Assembly (NCBI RefSeq): GCF_004011695.2
Contig: NC_082405.1
Coordinates: 1,302,001-1,366,000, forward strand
Length of the DNA: 64,000 bases
Direction of reading: 5' to 3'
From: Ascochyta rabiei
Lineage: Eukaryota > Ascomycota > Dothideomycetes > Pleosporales > Didymellaceae
The translations under genes were made by a program, and so were the position numbers. The notes beneath the pieces are model-generated. The model searched no databases. It saw nothing but the letters and a program-made list of their open reading frames with translations, and was not told the origin of the DNA. This document shows positions 9,982 through 20,727 of this stretch, piece after piece (positions within the stretch are counted from its first letter, which is position 1; every line of letters starts with the position of its first letter).

Positions 9982-12900
9982 ATGTCTTCTCCGACGAAGA
10001 GGCGCACGCAGCGCTCTTCCGCCTCTGCTACACCCAGGCGAACAGCACGAAATTCTCAGATCCCTTCAAGCCCTGCACCCATGGGCGCAGAGGACCAGCT
10101 TCAAACGGAGGCTTCACAGGCTTCATCGCGTGGACTGCTAGCTACTCCGAGTGGCTCCAGACTTCAGGCTGGCTCGACGCAATCGCAGTCTCCCCTGTTT
10201 TTCCGCTCGTCGCCTGTCATCGGTTCTGCAGAGGATGCAAACGGCGCAGGCGAGAGCAATGGCGGTGCTACGCCAAAAGCCAGTGCCATGAACATCGGAG
10301 GTAAATCAGCTCCCTCTATGCATTTGTGCGCGTTGCTGACAGATCCAAGACTCGTCGCCCATCCACTACGCCTCCAGCTCCAGCCCTGGCCGTGCCCGTA
10401 ATGCACAAAACACTGACTTGCGAAGCAGCAGCAGTGCCCTTTTCGTCCGTGGTTCCGAATCAGCAGCTCGTCATCGAAGGAGCGACATTCACTCCGACGT
10501 CTTTGGCGCAAGCTCAGCCGGCGGTCAGCGCCGCAGATTGTTTGTTGACGAGCACGGCATGCCGGTTGGTGATGCCTCGGATGCAGCCACGTTCTCCAAC
10601 ATGAACCCAGACACCTCAGATGCAGATGCCCTGGGCGGCAACACTTCACGTATCATTTGGGGGACCAACGTGTCTCTTGTAGACGCCAGGCACGCCATGA
10701 AGGATTTCCTGATGAATTTCCAACGAAAGTACCGTCTGATTCAGGAAGGCGAGCTGGAAGAGGGCATGAGTCTGCCCGCTGAGCACCCAGCCATGGCTCG
10801 CGAGTACGTCGATATGATGAAGATGATGCTTGAGCTCGGTATCACTCCTCTAAATCTGGACGCCCGTAACCTCAAATCATACCCACCGACGAGGAAGCTT
10901 TGGCACCAACTGCAAGCATATCCAAACGAGATCATCCCCATCATGGACGTGGCGATCAAGGACGTGATGCTGGAGCTCGCAGAGAAGCGCATGGCAGAGA
11001 TGAGGGTTCAGCTTTCTCAGCAACAGCGTGGTGGACAGCCCAGGGCTCGAGACTCCAGCTCTTTGCCGCCCATGTTGAGCTCTGATGCGCCCACACCTGG
11101 AGCCCCTTCGCCGGCACCATTCGCAGACACTACCAACCTTGTTAGCGAGGTGGACCAGAAGACCTACAATGTCAGGCCCTTTGGGCTGGACAACACGATC
11201 AATTTGCGCGAGCTGAATCCTGGTGATATGGACAAGCTAGTGAGCGTGAAAGGGCTGGTCATCAGGACCACTCCCATCATTCCAGATATGAAAGATGGTA
11301 AGTTGAAGCGAGTAAAAGGCACGCAAACATGCTAACACATTCAGCTTTCTTTCGATGTGCTGTTTGCAACCATACAGTCCGGGTTGACATTGACCGTGGC
11401 AAGATCACCGAGCCCACAAGGTGCCCGCGTGCCGTTTGCGAGTCGCCCAATTCCATGCAAATTATTCACAACAGATCCGGATTCGCCAACAAGCAGGTCA
11501 TCAAGCTGCAAGAAACGCCTGACAATGTCCCAGATGGTCAAACACCTCACTCAGTTTCGCTCTGTGCATATGACGAGCTGGTCGATGTGTGCAAAGCTGG
11601 TGACCGAGTTGAGATTACAGGTATCTTCAAGTGCAACCAGGTGCGCATAAACCCCCGTCAACGGTCGGTCAAGAATATTTTCAAGACCTACGTCGATGCA
11701 CTGCATATTCAGAAGGTCGACAAGAAGAGAATGGGGATTGACGCGTCGACCATCGAGGAGGAGCTTGCTGAACATGCCGCTGGTGACATTGAGGAGACTC
11801 GCAAGGTATCCGAGGAAGAGGAGGCAAGGATCAAGGCAACCGCTGCGCGTCCAGACGTCTATGAACTCCTGTCTCGTTCGCTGGCTCCCAGCATCTACGA
11901 GATGGACGACGTCAAGAAGGGCATCCTACTCCAACTCTTCGGCGGAACCAACAAGCAGTTTGAGAAGGGTGGCAGCCCCAGATATCGAGGAGATATCAAC
12001 ATCCTACTCTGTGGTGATCCGTCGACCTCGAAATCCCAGATCCTGCAGTACGTGCACAGGATTGCACCACGCGGCGTGTACACCTCTGGAAAGGGTTCCT
12101 CCGCTGTCGGTCTGACCGCATATGTTACCCGCGATCCCGAGACTCGCCAACTGGTTCTCGAATCTGGTGCTCTTGTCCTGTCCGATGGAGGTGTGTGCTG
12201 CATCGACGAGTTTGATAAGATGTCCGAATCCACACGATCGGTGCTTCACGAAGTAATGGAACAACAGACTGTTTCCATCGCCAAAGCAGGCATCATCACC
12301 ACCCTCAACGCCCGCAGCTCTATCCTCGCATCCGCCAATCCCATCGGCTCGAAATACAACATCAACCTCCCTGTTCCACAAAACATTGACCTCCCGCCCA
12401 CTCTTCTCTCCCGTTTCGATCTTGTCTACCTTGTGCTCGACCGCATTGACGAACAAGCCGATCGCCGCCTTGCTCGTCATCTGGTCGGAATGTACCTTGA
12501 AGACGTGCCCGAGAACGCCTCCAAGACCGAGATCCTTCCCGTCGAATTCCTCACAGGGTATATATCCTATGCACGCTCCAACATCCACCCTAAGATCACC
12601 GAGCCTGCACAGAAGGCGCTTGTAGACGCGTACGTCGCCATGCGTGCGCTCGGCGCCGACATTCGCAGCCAGGAACGTCGTATCACTGCTACAACCAGAC
12701 AACTGGAGTCCATGATCCGTCTAGCCGAAGCACACGCTAAGATGCGCTTGTCTGAAGAAGTCACAGCAGATGATGTCAACGAGGCAGTACGCCTGATCAA
12801 GTCTGCACTCAAACAAGCAGCTACGGACGCACGAACAGGTCTCATCGATATGTCGCTCCTGACCGAAGGTACATCGACAAGCGACCGCAGGAGGAAAGAG

Positions 12901-13122
12901 GATCTCAAGCGCGCTGTACTTGCTGGCTTGGACGAATTGGCTGGCGCAGGCCAGAGCGTCAGGATGAGTGAACTGGTGAAGCACATCAGGGAAGGCGCGA
13001 GCGAACAGGTCGAGAACCAGGAGTTCTTGGAAGTGCTGAGAGCTGCAGAGGCCGAGGGCACTGTGCAGGTCAGTGGCGAGGGGCCGAGGAGGACCGTCAA
13101 GAAGATTGTTGGGACCTTCTAG
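9982..13122 (+). CDS. MCM4: DNA replication licensing factor MCM4
   Basis: Three exons, 9982..10300, 10350..11297 and 11345..13122, with 49-nt and 47-nt introns (GTAAAT...CCAAG; GTAAGT...CATTCAG), giving 1014 residues. The N-terminal 150 residues are Ser/Thr/Pro-rich and disordered, as expected for the region of MCM4 phosphorylated by DDK and CDK. The MCM N-domain follows. A zinc motif spans the second junction (CAVC, then CPRAVC). The AAA+ core has Walker A GDPSTSKSQ near residue 646, Walker B VCCIDEFDKM near 706, and arginine finger LLSRFD near 778. The C-terminus is a winged helix. MCM4 is one subunit of the MCM2-7 helicase loaded on origins in G1. All ATPase residues are intact. The first acceptor (CCAAG) is chosen because it alone keeps the frame. 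Confidence 0.96.
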
Positions 13123-13595
13123 GCTGCAAGCTATGTATGAAGAGATCATGTCGGATAATGCACGATTCACGCTTTGATGTATGACGACCATGCTGTGCCT
13201 GTGTCTGTCTGGCCTTCCGTGGAGGAGTCCTGTTCAGCTTTCCCGCCCCCTACTCAAGGTGTGCCTCCGTTTCCACTTATCCACATGGAATTCTGCTTCC
13301 TTTTCTTCGCCCCTAATCGTCTCGGACGGGTAGCCGGGTGGAGCGAGGAATTTGCATGATCACTTCTTCTTTTCTTCTTCTGCTTCTGCTGCTGCTTCTG
13401 CTTGGTTGACCTAGCTTCTGTAGAAAGAGAGCTATAGTGCGGTATCCTTACTGTTCAATTATATAAGGGCAAGACACGGCTGCGATATTGCGTCAGCGTG
13501 CATGGCTAGATGTCATTAAAGCACACTGGGGTATTGGATTGAATAGTGTGAAGACAAAGTCTGGCTGCTATGCTAGATCAGTGGAGTGTGTGTTT
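13123..13595. other. Convergent intergenic region, 473 bp
   Basis: 3' regions of MCM4 and the HIRIP3-like gene. A pyrimidine-rich CTT/CTG tract at about 13364-13408 is the only structure seen. No gene. Confidence 0.5.
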
Positions 13596-14845
13596 CTACT
13601 CGGAATCGTCTGCAGCGCTGTCGTCGCCCGCATCGTCTTCAGACGCCCCTTTGCCGTCGTCACCGTCATCGTCGGTCAAATCGTCCTCGCTAGAATCATC
13701 TCCATCGTCGTTGTTCTCTTCGCTTTCTTCCGAGTCGTCGCTGAACTCGATTTTCTGGACGGGCGCAGCAGGGCGAGCGGCAGCTCTGCGCCGCGGCCGG
13801 CCACCTGTGTCCTCGGTGTTGCCCCATGAGGCTTCGCCTTCTTGTATTGCCTCGAGATCTTTGGCAAACTCGCGCTTCTCCTTGATTTTGGCGGCCTTTT
13901 CGTCAGAGAATCTGCCGTCCATGCCGGCATCTGACAGCATTTCCTTGAGTTGTCTGATCTTCTCCTTTGATGTGTCGAATTTGGCTAATTCCTTGGACCA
14001 GACTTTGCGGATTCCGCATTTCACGAGCCAGCTTTGCAGCCGCTTGATCTCGGCCTGGTCTGGGTCATCGGCGGCTTTGCTCGCAGCTTTGGGCTTTGGT
14101 TTCGCAGGCTCCTTTTTCTTCGCAGCGGGTGCCTTTTTCTGCCGCTTGCTCTTTGCTGGTGACTCGTCAAGCAGACTCGATAGCTCGCTCTCTGACACGT
14201 CGTCCTTATTCGCAGCGCGTGGTGGTGTTGTCGTGGGCTCGGCGTCGCTGTCGTCTTCGTCGTCAACGACAGGTTTTGTCTTCTTGATGGGCCTCTTTGG
14301 CGCTGCCTCTTCTTCGTCCGAGTCCTCCTCTACGACGTTCTTTGCTCTTCGAGCTGGCTTCTTCTCAGGTTCGCTGTCTGCATCAGAGAGCTCGTCTGAC
14401 AGCTCGACCTCAGAAGACGTGGTCTTCCTCCGCTTCTGGGGCTGCTTTTTGGGTGCTGGTGCCTTTCGCTTGGCGCCTTGCTTGCTGTCGCCTGCCGGTG
14501 CAGGTTTCTTCGCAGGCACCTTGGGCTTTGAAGCTTTCGGTGCAGCCTTGACTGGCTCTGGCTCTGGCTCATCGCCGCAGTACTTGTCCTGCATGGCCGT
14601 CAGGTGCAGTCACAATCAGATCCAGCACATGCACTCACGACTGCCTCCATAATAGCATCTTGGCTCTTCTGCTTCCAGTCAGCGGCTTTGAGGAAGCCAG
14701 CTGGTAGGCCGAGCTGCTCCTCTGCACGCGTCCGCACGCGCTTGACGGTCAGGTCGTCTGTATTGCCAGCCTTGTGGAGTGAGATGACCACATCCTGGAG
14801 CTTCTTGGCGATGGCAGCCTCTGAGCGCTGTTCTGAATCAGACAT
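13596..14845 (-). CDS. HIRIP3-like acidic histone chaperone with N-terminal DEK_C-like domain
   Basis: Two exons, 14845..14639 and 14588..13596, with a 50-nt intron (GTGAGT...CATGCAG), phase 0, 399 residues. Residues 5-68 resemble a DEK C-terminal domain (LTVKRVRTRAEEQLGLPAGF, DWKQKSQDAIMEAV), a DNA/chromatin-binding helical fold. The middle is a long charged linker with alternating Lys- and Asp/Glu-rich blocks. Near residues 250-335 the pattern LQSWLVKCGIRKVWSKEL, then LKEMLSDAGMDGRFS, IKEKREFAKDLEAIQ and GGRPRRRAA matches the order of conserved segments in HIRIP3/CHZ-type H2A-H2B chaperones. The extreme C-terminus is almost purely Asp/Glu/Ser. A nuclear histone chaperone role is inferred from this family resemblance. 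Divergent from TPS1. Confidence 0.75.
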
Positions 14846-15659
14846 GTTTGGCTCTCATGTCACAGTCGAGCGTTGTTTGCCCTCGACGCGACTGGCGCCG
14901 GCGTGGACGCGCTGCGATGACGGTTCCAGCCTAGCCAGTATTGGGAGCAGGGGGGCAGGAACGCCCAGCAGCTTCACCCTAGCGCCGTGGGGGCTTGCCA
15001 TGCGCCCAATTGCGTGCATCAACCACCAGCTGCGGTGCCACCAGCTCAAATGGGGCCGAGAGAATTGCGCATTTGCATCTGATGCCCAAACGTGTGCTTT
15101 GCCATGGGCAAATGAAAAGAGCGGACAGGTACACCTGGCCCAGCTCACCGCCCACATGTGAAGCTGGCTTGGTCTGAGCGCACCGCGGGGAGCTCAACCG
15201 ACGTCACAGCCCGTTGCAAGTTTGCGCCTCACCTCTGGCTTGCCGTTTCTTCAACACGCCGCAAATTCTTCGTTGGCCCTCGCTGCATGCCACCTGGCTT
15301 GACCTCGTCCGCTCCTAGACTGCCCTAACCGCATTCCGTCTCTGCCTGCAGCTTGCTCGGTGTTCTGCCGTGCCTGTCTCTTGCCGAGTCGTGGATTCTG
15401 CCAGAACCCACTTGCTGCGTCGAGCGGGTCCCTTCAACGACCAAAATCATTCTTTCGTCACCCACGCGCTGCTTGTAAAACATTCCCCTCCGCGTGGCCT
15501 GCATCACCTGGGACGTCTGTCTCTCCGCTCTCTGTAGCCGTCGATTGCCTGACAAGTGCACCGCTCGCCGTGTGAACGCACTGTGCATCCCCGCGACCAC
15601 CTACACCTACCTATATACCCCACCCTAACCGGAACGCGAGCTACCCAGCAACGGCAAAC
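14846..15659. promoter_or_regulatory. Divergent promoter region of HIRIP3-like gene and TPS1
   Basis: 814 bp. STRE-like pentamers occur at 14949-14953 (AGGGG) and 15485-15489 (CCCCT). A TATA-like TATATA lies at about 15612-15617, some 45 bp before the TPS1 ATG. STRE control of TPS1 by Msn2/4-type factors is well known in yeast. Two pentamers in 814 bp are weak evidence on their own. Short frames here show no domain. Confidence 0.4.
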
Positions 15660-17422
15660 ATGTCGTCGGACACGCCCACGAAGCTGGTGAGGGAGAAGCA
15701 GAACGAGGGCCGCCTGCTCCTTGTCTCCAACCGTCTGCCCATCACCATCAAGCGCGCAGACGAGGCTAAGTACGAGATGTCCATGTCCTCGGGAGGGCTG
15801 GTCAGTGGCCTGAGTGGCCTGTCGAAAACCACCACTTTCCAGTGGTACGGCTGGCCTGGCCTGGAAGTGCCCGAAAACGAGGTCGCGGGCCTCAAGGACC
15901 AGCTCAAGAGCGAGTACAACGCCGTGCCCATCATGCTCGACGACGAACTTGCAGACCGTCACTACAACGGTTTCTCGAGTGAGTGCACCGTGAATCAAGC
16001 ACCTCCGCAGCACACCAAGGCTAACAACAGTCCGCAGATGCTATCATGTGGCCGCTTTTCCACTACCACCCAGGTGAGATCACCTTCGACGAGTCCGCCT
16101 GGGAGGGCTACACCGAGGCCAACCGTCTGTTCGCAAAGGCTGTCGCAAAGGACGTCCAGGACAACGACATGGTCTGGGTCCACGACTACCACCTCATGCT
16201 CATGCCCGCCATGCTGCGCGAGGAGATTGGCAACACCAAGAAGAACGTCAAGATTGGCTTCTTCCTCCACACCCCCTTCCCTTCCTCCGAGATCTACCGT
16301 ATCCTTCCTGTCCGCAACGAGATCCTGCTTGGTGTGCTCCACTGCGACTTGATCGGTTTCCACACATACGACTACGCTCGCCACTTCCTCAGCAGTTGCT
16401 CGCGCATTTTGTAAGTGCATTCCCACAAGAAACCCAACCCAAATACTGACTCGAGCAGGGGCCTAGCAACAACGCCCAACGGTGTCGAGTTCCAGGGCAA
16501 GGTTGTTACGGTCGGCGCTTTCCCCATCGGTATTGACCCTGAGAAGTTCGACGAGGGTCTGCAAAAGCCCAAGGTTCAGGAGCGCATCGCAGCGCTCGAG
16601 AAGAAATTCCAGGGCGTAAAGCTCATTGTCGGTGTCGATCGCCTGGATTACATCAAGGGTGTGCCGCAGAAACTGCATGCTCTCGAGGTCTTCCTGACCG
16701 AGCACCCCGAGTGGATCGGCAAGGTTGTTCTCGTACAAGTCGCCGTTCCCTCCCGACAAGACGTCGAGGAGTACCAGAACCTCCGCGCTGTCGTCAACGA
16801 GCTGGTCGGACGCATCAACGGCAAGTTCGGCACCGTCGAATTCATGCCTATCCACTTCATGCACAAGTCGGTCTCCTTTGACGAGCTGATCGCTCTCTAC
16901 TCCGTCTCCGACGTCTGCCTCGTCTCTTCGACAAGAGACGGCATGAACTTGGTGTCCTACGAGTACATCGCTACACAGGAGAAGCGCCATGGTGTCATGA
17001 TCCTTTCTGAGTTCACTGGTGCTGCGCAGAGCTTGAACGGCAGCCTGATCGTTAACCCTTGGAACACAGAGGAGTTGGCCGACTCTATTCACGACGCCGT
17101 CACCATGGGCGATGAGCAGCGCAACCTGAACTACCAGAAGCTGTCGAAGTATGTCAGGAAGTACACCAGTGCATGGTGGGGCGAGTCGTTTGTGAATGAG
17201 CTTAGGAGGATCTCACAGACCGCCGACCGCAAGGTGCGCTTCAACACACCCAAGACGGAGGAGTCGCCGGCGGTCCAGGACAACGGTGCCAACGCTGCGT
17301 CAGACGTCAAGGAGGATACCGTGCCTGCCAAGGACAAGGAGGCCGATCCCGCGACGGCAGTCAAGACATGTGAGGAGAACAAGCAGGATCTGCCTATCCG
17401 CAGCAAGGAGTCTGAGTCGTGA
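15660..17422 (+). CDS. TPS1: Alpha,alpha-trehalose-phosphate synthase (UDP-forming)
   Basis: Three exons, 15660..15978, 16038..16410 and 16459..17422; introns 59 and 48 nt (GTGAGT...CCGCAG; GTAAGT...GAGCAG), 551 residues. It is a GT20 glycosyltransferase that makes trehalose 6-phosphate from UDP-glucose and glucose 6-phosphate in the cytosol. Visible landmarks are LLLVSNRLPITIKR, the substrate loop SMSSGGLVSGL, YGWPGLEVPE, WVHDYHLMLMPAMLR, FFLHTPFPSSEIYR, VGVDRLDYIKGVPQK and SSTRDGMNLVSYEYIA. All are characteristic of active Tps1 rather than the Tps2 phosphatase subunit, and no phosphatase domain follows. The last 75 residues are a charged, disordered tail (rich in Lys, Asp and Pro) beyond the catalytic core. 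Trehalose supports stress tolerance and limits glycolytic influx in fungi. Confidence 0.95.
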
Positions 17423-17563
17423 TCGTCATCTGCCGAGCCGATTGTTTTCTCCGCAAGCATAGACTGATATCCCCTTCTTTTCCTTTACGATTGTTACGAC
17501 ATAGCATGTGGTGGTGAGTGTGAAGAGGCGCGAGGAACATTTGTATGGGTAGATGACCTCGTA

Positions 17564-17679
17564 CTACATTCAATGACATGAAATGATGAGTACTACATCC
17601 AATGACATGAAATGATGAGTACATCATCCAATGACATGAGATAATAAGTGCTACATCCAATGACATGACATGATTCGCT
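17564..17679. repeat. Minisatellite, about 4 copies of a 29-bp unit
   Basis: Copies start at 17564, 17593, 17622 and 17651. The unit contains CTACATCCAATGACATGA. The first two copies are nearly identical, the last two diverge. It lies in the TPS1 3' region. Confidence 0.85.
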
Positions 17680-17810
17680 TCCGATGCCGTGCAACCAAAT
17701 ACGGCGGGAGTTGTTTTGGTTTGGTTTGTTTTATTCTATTTCATTGTACGGGAGCTGTTAGATGGGGTATCTGGGTGTTTATACAATGTGGTTACACAAT
17801 ACTATACTAT

Positions 17811-17880
17811 ACAGGACAGGACAGGACAGGACAGGACAGGACAGGACAGGACAGGACAGGACAGGACAGGACAGGACAGG
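17811..17880. repeat. Pentanucleotide microsatellite (ACAGG)14
   Basis: Fourteen perfect copies over 70 bp, followed by degenerate ACGGG ACAAG ACAGG. It sits between the convergent ends of TPS1 and the mitochondrial protein gene, 72 bp from the stop of the latter. A plus-strand frame through it (repeating TGQDR) is a repeat artefact. Confidence 0.95.
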
Positions 17881-17951
17881 ACGGGACAAGACAGGAGAAG
17901 AAAGCCATGCAACGCCTGGAATCTGGACGGGGCATCTGCTTCCGCGCTCTT

Positions 17952-20420
17952 CTACGCCTTTGGGGACTTTTGCTTGTACCACCTGCTGGCCGGCGGGTCG
18001 GCGGGCTTTGGATCGGGAAAGGGGTTGGTGGCGATAGAGGCGTGCTTGCGGACACTGACATCTCTGGCGCTGTGCTTTTCCATCGTCGGTTTGCGCCACG
18101 TGTTGGCTTCCGGGTCGTGCACCATGGGGTTGAATTTCTCATCGTTGATTTCGCTGCCGATTCTGCGGAAGACTTGGTCCGGGGTGCGGAGCTCTTTGAT
18201 GCGGTTTGCGAGGTCGACCTGGCTCTGCGCGGGTTTGATGTCGGTGCGGAGGTGCAATATCTCTGGGATGTCTTTTGGGGACTTGCGCTGGGCAATGGCC
18301 TTGTCGACGATCGACTGGCGAGAGGTTTCGTAGGCGCTGGCGGCGCTCATCATTTCGTGGACGTTGACCCAGTTACGGAAGCGGAGTTCATCGAGTGGGA
18401 TGCCTGTCTTGCTGAGAGCGGTTGTGGTCGACTTGGCTGGCGAACCATCGGCTGGAGCTGGAGCTGGTGGCTGGTGAGGATCGGTTGTGAACTCGTCGTA
18501 TACGGCGCGCAGAGCCTCTTCGGTGCCCAACGATGGCTGCTTGGGGTCAATGTGCATGTAGAAGGGGGAATTTTGCGGGTTGAGAGGTTGTCCAGACATG
18601 AGAACCGCTCGCATGTTCTCCATCTGTGCCTGAAGAGCTTTGATTTCTGTATTGAGCTGTTCAAGAGTCATAAGTTCGATGGACGATTTGGCCTCGTCAG
18701 GCTCCGGGTTGGTCGCTGCAAGGCGGACACATTCTTCGATGTGTGTCGTAACGGCGTGCGCTTGCTCCTGCAGTTGCTGGTCAAAGTAAGGGAGAAGGTC
18801 GGCGCGTCTACAAGCTTTTGCCAAGGTAACCCAGTCGTTGTAGCTTATCAGGACGCCTTCTTTCTCGGCACTGGTGACTGTGAGCGACCACAAGGCCTGT
18901 ATCAGGTTGCGGTCCTTGATCAGTCCAGCAGCCGTGAGCAGGACCCTACGCTCGATAGGCCCGAATGCTATGCCCGCTGTTTTTGCATCCGCAAGTGTCA
19001 ACTTGAGCAGATCAGGAGCTCGCAGCTTGCCAGCCAACGACACTAGAGACACGAACGGGTGGAAGTCTGGCGACAGGCCTGACTGGATCAAGCCGGCCAA
19101 GGATTGGTGAGCAGCGAGTGCTATGGTGTCTCGAAGCCCGGCTTCTTCATCGGTATAGTCTTGGCCCGGGGCCTTGTCCGGGAGGACGAACTCGAAAGCT
19201 TTGATAAACTGCCCAACGTGGACGCTGGACAGACCGGCACCGCACTGCTGATAGGCGTAGAGAGCGTTGGCCATGGCACGTAGGATTGTGAAGCGATCTG
19301 CTTGAGCATGAGCCTGTGGCATGAGCACTCGCAGCCTGTTCAGTAGGTTGGTGACTTGGCCGCCGCTGATTTGTACGCCAGAACGGCAGGCAAGGAGGTA
19401 GGCGGTGTAGGCCTCGGAGAGGGGCCTCTCGGTGATGAAGAGCTCGAAGATGCGATGCGGCGTTTGGCCAGGGTAGAGGCGAAGAACGGTGTCAAGACCC
19501 AGGTAGGCCTTCCTCCAGTCTCGCGACATGAGGCGCGCTGTGATGATGCCTTGTAGCAGCGTGGTGGGCAGGCCCAGGATGTGGACAGGCTGCGTCCGGT
19601 CTGGGATGATGGCATCAGGCGAGAGGTGATACTCGGCATAGGTGCCAGGGAAGCGCTTCAGGCCCTCTTGGTACAGCAGCTCCAGCTCGGGCAGAGACAT
19701 CAAGCCTCCATAGGCCATCAGCTCTATAGCAGCGCCGTAGGCCGCCTGGGAGACGTGGGCGTCATCCTGCTCGGCCAGCCACAGCCACAGGGCGCGGCCG
19801 TCGTGGAAGCGCTTGGTGTGCTTGTAGATGCCCAGCAGATGGACGTAGGCGTATGGATGGGGCGGCAGCGCGCCTCGTCGAAGGTCCGCAATGAGCAGCT
19901 CGACGAAAGGCAGCAGCTCGGACGGCTTGGAGCTGTCTTTCTTGGCGGCCGAGCGGCGGACGGCGGCGTGCAGAGCCTGGCAGATGATGCGTGTGCAGCT
20001 GCTGTCGACGATGCCGGCAGCGAGGGCGACTGGGTACAGGTCCACGAGCTGCTGCACGTGTCGCGCCTCACAGGCCTGCTGCAGCTGCAACGCCAGCTGG
20101 ACGACCTCGGGCGACAGCTCGGCGGGGTCTTTGTCGCCCCTCTCGCGGCGGCGGGCCTGCTGCTGCTCTCGCTTGCGCATCTCGAGGAAGTAGCTGCGCC
20201 CGCTCTTCTTCCCCTTTGCGGCGTTGGCGTGGCATCGTGGAGTGCTGGCGAAGCCTCTCTGCTGCTGCGACGACTGGAGGGCGGCGACGGCGAGGGGGGC
20301 GGCGACGGCGGCGGCGAGGGGGACGGCGAGGGGGACGGTGGCGCGTAGCAGTCGAGGGGCGAGAAAGGGCGCCGAGGGGCAGACGACGGCGGCGAGGGGA
20401 ATGCGCGTCAGGGTCGGCAT
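17952..20420 (-). CDS. Putative mitochondrial PPR-like helical-repeat protein
   Basis: Uninterrupted frame of 822 residues. The N-terminus is rich in Arg, Ala and Leu without acids for about 55 residues, then RGFASTPRCHANAAKG, a typical mitochondrial presequence and cleavage region. Residues 70-95 are strongly basic and coiled (MRKREQQQARRRERG). The body is alpha-helical throughout with PPR/TPR-like spacing (YAYVHLLGIYKHTKRFHDGR, SQAAYGAAIELMAYGG, LLQGIITARLMSRDWRKAYL). A late coiled coil is LEQLNTEIKALQAQMENM. The architecture fits fungal mitochondrial RNA-binding or complex-assembly factors such as Rmd9 or CIA84, but I cannot choose among them. Divergent from the coatomer zeta gene. Confidence 0.7.
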   Translation of the reverse strand: MPTLTRIPLAAVVCPSAPFLAPRLLRATVPLAVPLAAAVAAPLAVAALQSSQQQRGFASTPRCHANAAKGKKSGRSYFLEMRKREQQQARRRERGDKDPAELSPEVVQLALQLQQACEARHVQQLVDLYPVALAAGIVDSSCTRIICQALHAAVRRSAAKKDSSKPSELLPFVELLIADLRRGALPPHPYAYVHLLGIYKHTKRFHDGRALWLWLAEQDDAHVSQAAYGAAIELMAYGGLMSLPELELLYQEGLKRFPGTYAEYHLSPDAIIPDRTQPVHILGLPTTLLQGIITARLMSRDWRKAYLGLDTVLRLYPGQTPHRIFELFITERPLSEAYTAYLLACRSGVQISGGQVTNLLNRLRVLMPQAHAQADRFTILRAMANALYAYQQCGAGLSSVHVGQFIKAFEFVLPDKAPGQDYTDEEAGLRDTIALAAHQSLAGLIQSGLSPDFHPFVSLVSLAGKLRAPDLLKLTLADAKTAGIAFGPIERRVLLTAAGLIKDRNLIQALWSLTVTSAEKEGVLISYNDWVTLAKACRRADLLPYFDQQLQEQAHAVTTHIEECVRLAATNPEPDEAKSSIELMTLEQLNTEIKALQAQMENMRAVLMSGQPLNPQNSPFYMHIDPKQPSLGTEEALRAVYDEFTTDPHQPPAPAPADGSPAKSTTTALSKTGIPLDELRFRNWVNVHEMMSAASAYETSRQSIVDKAIAQRKSPKDIPEILHLRTDIKPAQSQVDLANRIKELRTPDQVFRRIGSEINDEKFNPMVHDPEANTWRKPTMEKHSARDVSVRKHASIATNPFPDPKPADPPASRWYKQKSPKA

Positions 20421-20727
20421 CGCGGCTGGTGGTCGTGGTCAGACACGGCGGCGGTGCACAGCGCGACCAACTTTTTGGAGGCAGCGCTCGACGACCCCCG
20501 TGATTGGCCGGCTTCTCCGCTGCTGCTGCTGAGCGCGAGCGCGCAAGGAGACGACAGCTTGCAACACCCCACCCCCGTGCAATTCGAGCTCGCCCACCCA
20601 CTGCGCACTCTCGATACGTATCCACACTGCGCGGTCTCGACACACATCCACACTGCGCCTTCTCGACACACACCCACACTGCGCCTTCTCGACACACACC
20701 CACACTGCCGCTGCCGCTGCCGCTGCC
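20421..20727. promoter_or_regulatory. Divergent promoter region of mitochondrial protein gene and RET3
   Basis: 307 bp, one third of which is a 26-bp minisatellite (see 20609-20712). No TATA box recognised. Confidence 0.45.
20609..20712. repeat. Minisatellite, 4 copies of a 26-bp unit, followed by TGCCGC hexamers
   Basis: Unit begins TCTCGACACACACCCACACT; copies start at 20609, 20635, 20661 and 20687. The last copy runs into TGCCGC repeats (20705-20727) that end directly at the RET3 ATG. The array therefore occupies the core promoter or 5' leader of RET3. Confidence 0.88.

Noticed and set aside
15319..15330. Telomere-like CCCTAACC here and again near 15622
   Set aside because: Single copies, not tandem; coincidental in a promoter region.
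17670..19046. 458-codon plus-strand open frame including TGQDR repeats
   Set aside because: The repeat part is the ACAGG microsatellite and the rest is the antisense of the mitochondrial helical-repeat protein gene.
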